42,034 nucleotides of DNA from Promethearchaeota archaeon (GTDB taxonomy: Archaea; Asgardarchaeota; Lokiarchaeia; Sigynarchaeales; SOKP01). Numbering within the stretch: position 1 is the stretch's first letter; each line of letters starts with the position of its first letter. The position numbers were made by a program, and so were the translations under genes. Location of the stretch: contig JAHLWJ010000003.1 of NCBI GenBank assembly GCA_019057975.1, positions 1 to 42,034 on the forward strand. Direction: 5' to 3'. Under the pieces are notes generated by a model. That model ran no database searches, had not been told where the DNA came from, and saw only the letters and a program-made list of their open reading frames with translations. Of the stretch, positions 7,651-15,638 are shown one piece after another.

Positions 7651-8760
7651 CTAAACTTTTAAATCTTTAATTAAAATATCAACTAAACCTCTGATATCTT
7701 GCATAAATTTTTCTTTCGAAAATATTTTACCTAAGTATGATAGTCTTTTTAAGATTTCCTCTTGTTTTAAATGATCTTGTAGAACTTTTTTGATCTTCTC
7801 AGTTGCTTCGATTGTATTATTATAAATTATTCTTTCATCTTCTCCAATAATCTCAACTTGCCCTCCCCCTTTAGGAATAAATACAATACTAGCAGCTTTT
7901 ACCATTTCAGCTACAACCATTCCAAAATGTTCTTCTTCCATGGCATGAATGCCATATTTGTGCGAAGAAATAAGCTTTTTGAGCTCATTTCGAGATACAT
8001 TTAAATTAAAAAATATCCAATTTCTATCATTTCTTATTAAATATCGTACTTTTCTTAAGTATAGTTTATCTTCAGATGCTCCAATTATATGTAAGTGTAT
8101 ATCGGGAAATGTTTTTTTTACTTCTTGTAAAATTTTAATTACTTTTTCAATTTTCTTTTCTGGAGAAATTCTTCCTATACATAAAAAGCCATTTTCTTTT
8201 TTATCCCATGGAATACTAAAGATATCTTCGATTGGCGGATAAACTACTTCACTTTCAATACCATAAGCTTCTTTAATTTTTTGTTTAGTCCAGTAAGAAT
8301 TCGTAAGAGTCAAATTATTTTTCATTTTTTCTCTGTTGTATCCAGATAACCATAAAGAAAAATTGTAATATACCTTCTTATAAATATTTTTCTTTTCTTC
8401 AGCTTCAAATACTGTAGGAAAATGTATATATTGAATTCCTTTTCTCCCAAAATCCATCTCGTTATTAGTTGAAATCACTAAATCATATTCTCTACGATGT
8501 TTCTTGAAGTATCTTTGAACTAAATGAGAACTTAAAATATATCCATTTAAAGGATATTGTTTTAATTTAATTATCTTAAAATCATATCTAGAAAAATTTA
8601 CTCCAAAAAAAGAATTTATCTTTTTAAAAGTAACATCGGCTTGGTTTGTTATTAAATCAATATAAAAATCATCTTTTAATGCCTTTATAACCCAAATACA
8701 AACTGCTTCTGCACCTCCCCATCCAAAACTGTGGTGGAGAATAGCTACTTTCTTTTTCAT
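7651..8760 (-). CDS. GT4 glycosyltransferase, ALG11-like
   Basis: This 369-residue GT-B enzyme starts with VAILHHSFGWGGAEAVCIWV, a GGAE loop at the N-domain. The C-domain shows FLCIGRISPEKKIEKVIKIL and EEEHFGMVVAEMVKAASIVF, followed by PKGGGQVEII. The HFGMVVAEM block recalls ALG11-type alpha-1,2-mannosyltransferases, although GT4 enzymes with many specificities share it. It presumably acts on the cytoplasmic side on a lipid-linked intermediate. It sits between the GT2-GT4 fusion and another GT4 gene, in the same operon orientation. Confidence 0.82.
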   Translation of the reverse strand: MKKKVAILHHSFGWGGAEAVCIWVIKALKDDFYIDLITNQADVTFKKINSFFGVNFSRYDFKIIKLKQYPLNGYILSSHLVQRYFKKHRREYDLVISTNNEMDFGRKGIQYIHFPTVFEAEEKKNIYKKVYYNFSLWLSGYNREKMKNNLTLTNSYWTKQKIKEAYGIESEVVYPPIEDIFSIPWDKKENGFLCIGRISPEKKIEKVIKILQEVKKTFPDIHLHIIGASEDKLYLRKVRYLIRNDRNWIFFNLNVSRNELKKLISSHKYGIHAMEEEHFGMVVAEMVKAASIVFIPKGGGQVEIIGEDERIIYNNTIEATEKIKKVLQDHLKQEEILKRLSYLGKIFSKEKFMQDIRGLVDILIKDLKV

Positions 8761-8801
8761 TGCACTAACCTCATTATTATATCAAAAATATTATGTATTA
8801 A

Positions 8802-10940
8802 TTAATACTTAATAACTTCAAAAATAACTTTGTGCATTTTCTTAGCAAATGCATTCCAAGTATATTTTTTCTCTAGCAATTTTTTCCCTCTAAATATTAT
8901 ATTTTCCTTTAATTTTTCATTATGTAATAATTCATGAATCTTTTTATCAAGATCCTCTAAATTTTTTTGCTCAAAAAGAAGTCCAGCATCTTTTATAACC
9001 TCTGGTATACCACCAGTGTTAGATCCTATTACAGGAATATTGCATGCCATCGCCTCAATTAGCACTCGGCCAAATCTCTCCTTAAATTCTTCAAATGAAG
9101 GAAGAATAAGCATATCCATTACACCATAATAATTATATAAATCATTGGGTTCTATATACCCCAAAAAACTACAATTATTTTGTATATTAATTTCTTCGGC
9201 CAACTTCTGAAAATATTCTTTATCTGGTCCCTCACCAATTAGTAACAAATGAAATAAATCTCCTTTATTTTTTTCAACAATCTTCATTAAAGTTTCAATT
9301 CCTTTTATTTTAAGAATTCTACCAACGTATCCTATAACAATTTTTCTATCTAATCCTAATTTTCTTCTGTTTTTTTCTTTTTCATCTATGCTAATTTTTT
9401 TAAATAGGTCGATATCAATTCCCCATGAAAATATTTCTATAGGTTTATTAAAATCTTTGGAACGAAGGATATCTTTTACTTCTTTATTTACTACCATAGC
9501 AAAATCAGTATTTTTTGACACATAATTAAAAATGAACTTATATAATAATTTTGGACGGTATGGATAATGATGTTTCCATGAATGATTATCAGAGGAATAA
9601 AAAATGATTTTTGATTTCTTAGAAAATATATTTTTAAAAAAAACAATTTGAAATGCAAAAAAACTAAATGGCTCTTCAAGCATACAAATGACATCAGGTT
9701 TAACTTTATTTAATGCTTTTATCAACCCAAAATCATAATAAAATCCACGATTTTCATACCCTTTAAATAAGCATTTAGCGGATAATACTTTATAATTTTT
9801 TTTATCACTTTTTTTTAATACTATCTTTTGAAAATTTTCATACCAAACCTTTGGCACAAGAAGAGTTAGATCAATATCTTTAAATTTTGACAATTCAACA
9901 CATTTTTTTTGATATTTTTCTATACCAGCAGTGTGATCAATTAATAATACCTTTTTCTTGTTATATATTTTGTAACTATATTTATTCATGCATTCTTTGT
10001 TTTTTATAATATAAAATAATTTTTTTTTAATATTTTTAAAAGATTGATAGATATTATTTCCAAATAAAGAAACAAAAAAATATATCCAATAATTTATATT
10101 TAAAGGCCACAATTTTATAGCCTGAAAAAGATCTTTTTGCCCATATTTTACATCAAATTTCCCACAAAAATATTTTCCACCTTCATAATAATCTTTTGCA
10201 ATCACTTTTCTTCGTATAATCCAGTTAGATTCTTTAAGTTGGTATACTTTTTTCTTTCTAACAATACTAAAACCCTTCTTCCGGGCTCTAATATTGTATG
10301 AAATATTTCCACCACCGACATTATCATAGATCTTTACCAGAGGTTCTGAAATATAATCAAATAAGTACCGCTTCGATAGTCTAAGCCACATATCGTAATC
10401 TTGTCTAGCTGGTAAAGTTTCATCAAAAAAACCTACAAAATCAAAACATTTACGTTTTACCATTACGGCTGAAGTAGGGCTTATATAAGCCTTATAAAGT
10501 TGGAGATAATAAAGATTTCCTCTTTTAGCTGGACAAAAAAACTGAAAACCTTCCTTTGTACTTCTTATAAAACCACAGTAAGATATAGATGCAGAGATTG
10601 TGCTTTTCTCTATATTTCTAACTTGTTTTTCTAGCTTTCTTTTCATCCACTCATCATCTGAATCCAAAAAAGCTATATACTTGCCTCTGGCAGCTTTTAT
10701 CCCCGTATTTCTGGCTGCTGAGCCGCCTTTATTTTTCTCATTTTTAATATATTTAATTCTTTCGTCTTTTTTTTGAAACTTTTTAATTATATCTTCTGTG
10801 TTATCAGTTGAACCATCATCAACAAAAATAATTTCAAAATCCTTATATGTCTGGTTTAAGACACTTTGCATTGCCCTCCCCACCAGATGTGCGCGATTAT
10901 AAGTTGGAATAATAACACTAACAGTTGGATTTTTATTCAT
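8802..10940 (-). CDS. Two-domain glycosyltransferase: GT2 fused to GT4
   Basis: This 712-residue protein carries two complete glycosyltransferase domains. Residues 1-300 form a GT2 domain with VSVIIPTYNRAHLVGRAMQS, DDGSTDNT (41-48) and FLDSDDEW (91-98). Residues 330-712 form a GT-B/GT4 domain with IVIGYVGRILKIKGIETLMK, LLIGEGPDKEYF and FGRVLIEAMACNIPVIGSNT. A basic linker with a hydrophobic patch (about 290-330) joins them. Such a fusion would add two successive sugars, or work processively, in one polypeptide. A good AAGGGA ribosome site lies 6 nt before the ATG at 10940. No stop or frameshift separates the halves, so it is a true fusion in this sequence. Confidence 0.82.
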   Translation of the reverse strand: MNKNPTVSVIIPTYNRAHLVGRAMQSVLNQTYKDFEIIFVDDGSTDNTEDIIKKFQKKDERIKYIKNEKNKGGSAARNTGIKAARGKYIAFLDSDDEWMKRKLEKQVRNIEKSTISASISYCGFIRSTKEGFQFFCPAKRGNLYYLQLYKAYISPTSAVMVKRKCFDFVGFFDETLPARQDYDMWLRLSKRYLFDYISEPLVKIYDNVGGGNISYNIRARKKGFSIVRKKKVYQLKESNWIIRRKVIAKDYYEGGKYFCGKFDVKYGQKDLFQAIKLWPLNINYWIYFFVSLFGNNIYQSFKNIKKKLFYIIKNKECMNKYSYKIYNKKKVLLIDHTAGIEKYQKKCVELSKFKDIDLTLLVPKVWYENFQKIVLKKSDKKNYKVLSAKCLFKGYENRGFYYDFGLIKALNKVKPDVICMLEEPFSFFAFQIVFFKNIFSKKSKIIFYSSDNHSWKHHYPYRPKLLYKFIFNYVSKNTDFAMVVNKEVKDILRSKDFNKPIEIFSWGIDIDLFKKISIDEKEKNRRKLGLDRKIVIGYVGRILKIKGIETLMKIVEKNKGDLFHLLLIGEGPDKEYFQKLAEEINIQNNCSFLGYIEPNDLYNYYGVMDMLILPSFEEFKERFGRVLIEAMACNIPVIGSNTGGIPEVIKDAGLLFEQKNLEDLDKKIHELLHNEKLKENIIFRGKKLLEKKYTWNAFAKKMHKVIFEVIKY

Positions 10941-11149
10941 AAATATCCCTTTTATTTTTTGCTATCTTCAATCATAGTGAAGATATTATTTTTTATATTT
11001 TGCAATAACTATTATATTTATTTTCCTTCTCTATAGTTTAATAGATTATCAATTATTATTAAAATTTCGTATATTTAGTTAAAATGAAATTAATAATTAT
11101 TGAAGTAATCAGACCTTATCTAAACATTTATATTTTGTAAAAACGTTAA
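10941..11149. other. AT-rich gap after the methyltransferase pseudogene
   Basis: About 210 nt of very AT-rich sequence with several TATAAT-like strings on the minus strand but no well-spaced -35. It contains the ribosome site of the gene starting at 10940. I see no ORF or clear hairpin. Confidence 0.3.
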
Positions 11150-11948
11150 CTATAATTTTCTGCATACATATAAAATTTCTTTTTCATTTAATCCATACTT
11201 TTTTATATCTTGGATACTTAAAGCCATTTTAATATCAAATAAGTCAACCTTAAAACCAACACTTTCTAATCTTCTTATATAATCCTGGCCATATATTCTC
11301 ACATGATCTTTCTATCCAAAATATCTTTCTATTTCCTCTGGAAAAGTAATGGTAAAATTTTCAAAGGTTTCTTTTGCATTTTTAGAAATTGGGACTTGTA
11401 AAATTGCAAAACATTTTGGTTTTAAAACTCTAAATAATTCACTCATTGCTTTTTGGTCATCTACAATATGTTCTAAAACATGACTACAAATAATCACATT
11501 AAAAGGTTATCTTCAAAATTTATATTTGTGATATCAAATCTAATATCGCAATTCATTAATGGATTCAAACCTCTACTAATATATTCAATATGTGAAAAGG
11601 ATATCAATATTTTCTATAAATTTTTCTCAGGAGCAATATGTAGTAATCTTATATTTTTTGATGAATTTAAAATATTTGACTTTTTAACTATATACCAATA
11701 AACTAATCTCTCTATCTGTGGAATGGCATCGAGGGCATAAAGCATAACAATTTCTCTCCAATAAGATTTATAGCAATACCATTTTTCAATCCAATGGGAA
11801 GAAGTCTCCTAAAATGACCCTTGCAGAAAGTACATTTATATTTAAAATCAAATAAAAGTAGAAATCGTAAACAATTATATAAATATAATATTTCTTTATG
11901 ATATTGTCTTGGTATTATTCTTTTAACAAATATTTTAATTCTTTTCAT
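11150..11948 (-). pseudogene. Degraded SAM-dependent methyltransferase with zinc-ribbon-like N-terminus
   Basis: Pieces in different frames join into one methyltransferase. From ATG 11948 comes KYKCTFCKGHFRRLLPIGLK. After a frameshift near 11745 come CPRCHSTDRERLVYWYIV and LLHIAPEKNL. There is an in-frame TAG at 11614-11616, then NCDIRFDITNINFEDN. A second frameshift near 11500 leads to VIICSHVLEHIVDDQKAMSE, then ELFRVLKP. Another TAG (11312-11314) is followed by KDHVRIYGQDYIRRLESVGF to a natural stop at 11150-11152. SHVLEH and ELFRVLKP are class I methyltransferase motifs, and the two CxxC pairs suggest a metal site. With at least four lesions the gene is dead unless the sequence has errors. 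Its intact form probably methylated a sugar of the polysaccharide. Confidence 0.75.
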
Positions 11949-11952
11949 TGAA

Positions 11953-12102
11953 TTAATTCTCTTTTTGCAATATAAAAAACCTGTTATAGGGATTTTTAAA
12001 AATTCTGTATGTTCTTTTAATATTAAAACCCGCTCTTTTAGTGTCTTTAGTTATTTTACTCAATGGATAACCAACTTTTTCTATCTCCCAATAATATTCG
12101 TT
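11953..12102 (-). pseudogene. C-terminal relic of a second methyltransferase-like gene
   Basis: Fifty codons between a TAG and a stop at 11953-11955 read EYYWEIEKVGYPLSKITKD, then TKRAGFNIKRTYRIFKNPYN and RFFILQKEN. This resembles the tail of class I methyltransferases that act in glycan loci (…GF-x-I-x-RTYRIFENPYHRFFVL). There is no start and no SAM-binding part. The fragment lies directly after the stop of the GT4 gene at 12110 and before the other methyltransferase pseudogene, so this is a small graveyard inside the operon. Confidence 0.5.
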
Positions 12103-12109
12103 CTAAAAA

Positions 12110-13330
12110 TTATTCGTATTTACCCTCAATAAGATTTTGATAGATTTCAATTAATTTTTGATTCAATTTTTTTATATCATATTTCTCCTCAACATATTTT
12201 CGCCCATATCTTCCCATTTCTGGCCATAATTCTGGATTTTCAATAAGATATTCTAATTTCTCAACTAATGCATTTACATCTTTATTGGGTACAAGAAAGC
12301 CTGATTTGCTATCAACAATTACTTCTGCAACACTCCCTACGTTAGTTGCTATTACAGGAAGACTTACTGCTTGAGCTTCCATTAAAACCACAGGAAGCGC
12401 CTCAGAAATACTAGGTAATAGAAAAATATGAGCTTTTGACATTTCTTTAGCTACTTCTTCTTGATCCATAGAACCCAAATATTTTACAACACTCTCTAAT
12501 TTTAATTCTTTAACTATGTTTTTTAAACTTTCCCTTAATGGACCTTCACCAACAATATAGTATTTTAAGGCTATATCTGGATTCTTTTTTAATATTTCAT
12601 TGATAGCCATAATACTATATTTAAGTCCTTTTTCCTCAACTAATCTTGCCACAGTAAGCACTATTATAGGAGATGATATTTTATTCTTTTCTTGCCATTT
12701 AAAGGGAAACTTATCAATTTCAATTCCAACAGGATGAAAAACAATTTTATCTGAGTTAACACCAAATTGGACTAAATTTTTATAGTTATAGTTAGAAATA
12801 GCTAAAAAACAATCACCGTAATTGAAAAGTTGTCTATAAATTTTCCCGCCTTTTTCTATGCCCTCTCGAATATCACAACCATGAAACATCGTCACAAGTT
12901 TTCCTTCAATGCCCAATTGTTTTAAAAAGGTTCCTATATTTCCAATAGAACCAAAATGACATTGTATTATATCAAATTTTTTATTTACAAAAGGAATAAG
13001 ATAATATAATAATTTTAGCGATAGGGCGGTTCTCCCATGTTTAATTATGTCTAATGCACTTAATATTTTAAAAGGATTCTTGTGGAAATTAATCGATATT
13101 AAATATATTGCCTTTAAAAGACGTTTTATTTTATTGTGTGGTACGCCAAAATAGTGAACTCTTTCCATAAGATTATATTTCTCAATATCAGGATGTACTT
13201 TTCTTTCATTGTTCTTAGATACCGCAAATATTTCAATATCACATCCTAAATCTAACAATCCTGTTATCTGATTTAAGATAAAAGTTTCTGATAATGTTGG
13301 AAATCCACCTACGATGAATGCTATTTTCAT
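12110..13330 (-). CDS. GT4 glycosyltransferase (WcaL/colanic-acid type)
   Basis: This 406-residue GT-B enzyme begins MKIAFIVGGFPTLSETFILNQ. The PTLSETFI string is characteristic of colanic-acid-like WcaL/AmsK galactosyl- or mannosyltransferases. The N-domain has MFHGCDIREG and the C-domain has VLTVARLVEEKGLKYSIMAI, YYIVGEGPLRESL and LLPSISEALPVVLMEAQAVS, giving the E-x7-E donor motif near 325-340. Its start is 5 nt after the stop of the preceding GT gene, so the two are surely co-transcribed. Specificity is unproven. Confidence 0.85.
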   Translation of the reverse strand: MKIAFIVGGFPTLSETFILNQITGLLDLGCDIEIFAVSKNNERKVHPDIEKYNLMERVHYFGVPHNKIKRLLKAIYLISINFHKNPFKILSALDIIKHGRTALSLKLLYYLIPFVNKKFDIIQCHFGSIGNIGTFLKQLGIEGKLVTMFHGCDIREGIEKGGKIYRQLFNYGDCFLAISNYNYKNLVQFGVNSDKIVFHPVGIEIDKFPFKWQEKNKISSPIIVLTVARLVEEKGLKYSIMAINEILKKNPDIALKYYIVGEGPLRESLKNIVKELKLESVVKYLGSMDQEEVAKEMSKAHIFLLPSISEALPVVLMEAQAVSLPVIATNVGSVAEVIVDSKSGFLVPNKDVNALVEKLEYLIENPELWPEMGRYGRKYVEEKYDIKKLNQKLIEIYQNLIEGKYE

Positions 13331-13335
13331 TTTAT

Positions 13336-14445
13336 TTATTCCATTCCTTTTGATTTACCAACGCAAGACTCGTATATTGAATCAATCTTTTTTATTATAA
13401 TCTTCCAATTATATTCTTTTGATATTCTTTCCCGAGCTTTTTCTCCAATATTTTTAGAATCTATTGCATGCTTGGTTTTATCAATCAAATCGTCAAGAAT
13501 ATTTGCTTTATATAAAAATCCATAATCATTATTACAAACCACTTCTTTACATCCGCTATGATTTGGAACAACTACAGGCTTACGCATAGCCATTGCTTCA
13601 AGAAGAACAGTTGGAATTCCTTCACGTTTACTTGTCATTACAAAGGCTTTGCATGCAGATATTGCATCTATCGCATCTTCATGCTTAATTTCGTTTAATA
13701 AAGTTAAATTTTCCGGAATAAGTACTTTATATTCTTTATCAAGATGAATTTCATCAAGGTTTCTACCTATCATAGCAAATTTGATTTTGGGCATTTGCTT
13801 TGCCAGTTCAACAAATAGTTTTGGATTTTTAACAGACTGCAGATTCCCAATATATAATACAAAATCACTAAGATTATATTTTTTTATAAACCTTTCTGGA
13901 TTAGCCTTCTCGCATTCATCTAAATCGATAACATTTGTAATAATTTTAGTTTGTATTGAATACTCTCTTAAAAGATAATCGTGCAGCCATTTTGAAATAG
14001 AAATTTTAACATCCGCTTTAGATGCTATTTTTATTAAAGTTTTATTGATTTCTTTCTGGCCTACATTAAGTCCATTTGAATAATCTTGCTCAAAATATAA
14101 TGTATGGTAAGTATGTACCCATTTGCAAGTATTTGTTCTTGATAGAAGACACAAATTTGTAAACCAGGGATCTACGTGAGAATGAACAATATCATAACGA
14201 CCTAGTCCAACTTTGTTTATGAATTTTCGATACAGCCATGTTACTCGTCCATTTTTATTGAGAAAGGTTCTAACAAATTTAGAAGGAACTTCTGCAATCT
14301 TATGAGACGAGAATTTTTTAATTCCAAATATATGCTGACTTACTCCACCATATTCATCAAATACAGGACCTATTGCAACCTTTAATTGATTTTTTTGTAT
14401 ACTTTTAAAATTATTTTTCATTCTATTTAATTTCCCAATTTCCAA
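13336..14445 (-). CDS. GT4 glycosyltransferase
   Basis: This 369-residue GT-B protein has an N-domain with GPVFDEYGGVSQHIFGIKKF and the DIVHSHVDPWFTNL helix. Its C-domain has FVLYIGNLQSVKNPKLFVEL, then FAMIGRNLDEIHL and AFVMTSKREGIPTVLLEAMA, the usual E-x7-E donor-binding block (near 280-295). It ends 5 nt before the WcaL-like gene starts. A downstream in-frame Met (residue 9) could be the start instead. It should add one residue of the repeat unit. Donor sugar unknown. Confidence 0.83.
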   Translation of the reverse strand: MEIGKLNRMKNNFKSIQKNQLKVAIGPVFDEYGGVSQHIFGIKKFSSHKIAEVPSKFVRTFLNKNGRVTWLYRKFINKVGLGRYDIVHSHVDPWFTNLCLLSRTNTCKWVHTYHTLYFEQDYSNGLNVGQKEINKTLIKIASKADVKISISKWLHDYLLREYSIQTKIITNVIDLDECEKANPERFIKKYNLSDFVLYIGNLQSVKNPKLFVELAKQMPKIKFAMIGRNLDEIHLDKEYKVLIPENLTLLNEIKHEDAIDAISACKAFVMTSKREGIPTVLLEAMAMRKPVVVPNHSGCKEVVCNNDYGFLYKANILDDLIDKTKHAIDSKNIGEKARERISKEYNWKIIIKKIDSIYESCVGKSKGME

Positions 14446-14601
14446 AAGAAATATTATGAATTATTTTCCTTTTGCAACCCCCAATATTTCTTTTACCATT
14501 TAAATTAATTTTATAACCTTCTTTTACAATAATTGTTTATTTTTTCTAAATATTTTTAGGTATGCACAATATGACTTATTGAAAAAATGATCAGCCAGTG
14601 T

Positions 14602-15516
14602 TTACTTTATTATTTTTTGAATCTTCTTATAAATCCATTGCTTCCAATTATTATTAAAGACGCAATTCGGTTTTCTTAATATTACTTCAAGTTGATTGGC
14701 AGCCCAATTCTTCCAATTACTTTCAAGGATAATATTATGCTTTTCAGTCATTCGTTTAAACGATGCTTCAAGGTAACTAGAATTATATCTCGTTAAAACT
14801 GCCCTTTTATCTTCATTTTTTTTAGTTTGTTGGTGGTTATGAATAAGTTCAATAATGTGAACTAGATAAGCTTTTATTGGAATTCCTAAACGAATACTTC
14901 TAATGCATATTTCAAAATCTTCAAAACCTACAAACATTTTATCATCATAAAGACCTACCCTATCAAAAAGCCTGCGATTGACAAATGAAGCTCCACCAGG
15001 AAAAGTATTTGTCAAATTATTGATAATCTCTACATCATGAAACGCTTTATCCTCTACTATTCGAATTGATCGATACGAAACATATTTATTTTCGCTAAGG
15101 TTAAATAATTTGGGGATAAACACTTCAGCATCAGGATATTGGTAAACAAGTTGAGTAAATTTTTGCACCCAATCAACAGTTTTGATGGTAATATCGCTAT
15201 CAACAAAAAGCAACCACTCTTCATTTGTATGGTTTATTAAATAATTTCTTCCTACTCCTACGCCTAAATTTTTATCTGAGTCAAATATTATAACCTGTTT
15301 ATGATTATCGCAAAATTCCCCTAGTGCATTTCTCGCCAATAAAGAAGAACCATTATTTAAAATATATATATTTACTTCAGATGGTAAGAAACTACGGATA
15401 CATTCTATAGTTTGCTCTAGTTTCTCATAAAATAAAACACACACAGCTAAATTTTTTAAATTTACTTGCACTATATCATTAATAGTTTTTTCTTCTTCTA
15501 TCTTTTTGGTTGACAT
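14602..15516 (-). CDS. GT2 glycosyltransferase
   Basis: This 304-residue GT-A protein has NLAVCVLFYEKLEQTIECIR and NNGSS in place of the usual DDGS, followed by DKNLGVGVGRNYLI. The metal-binding LLFVDSDITIK lies near residues 120-130 and the acceptor-side FPGGASFVNRRLFDRVGLYD, VGFEDFEICIRSIRLG near 190-225. These are ordinary GT2 landmarks, so it should be active. The C-terminal 60 residues are rich in W, N and K and have no family I recognise. It lies between the oxidoreductase-epimerase fusion and a GT4 gene. Confidence 0.8.
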   Translation of the reverse strand: MSTKKIEEEKTINDIVQVNLKNLAVCVLFYEKLEQTIECIRSFLPSEVNIYILNNGSSLLARNALGEFCDNHKQVIIFDSDKNLGVGVGRNYLINHTNEEWLLFVDSDITIKTVDWVQKFTQLVYQYPDAEVFIPKLFNLSENKYVSYRSIRIVEDKAFHDVEIINNLTNTFPGGASFVNRRLFDRVGLYDDKMFVGFEDFEICIRSIRLGIPIKAYLVHIIELIHNHQQTKKNEDKRAVLTRYNSSYLEASFKRMTEKHNIILESNWKNWAANQLEVILRKPNCVFNNNWKQWIYKKIQKIIK

Positions 15517-15638
15517 TTAAGAATCCCCAATAATAACATTTTTAATTTTAATTTCGTATCTTTAAAATTCAATATAATACATTATCAATTAAATTGTATA
15601 ATGCTTTGCTAATAAATTTTACTTCTAAAAAATATTCT

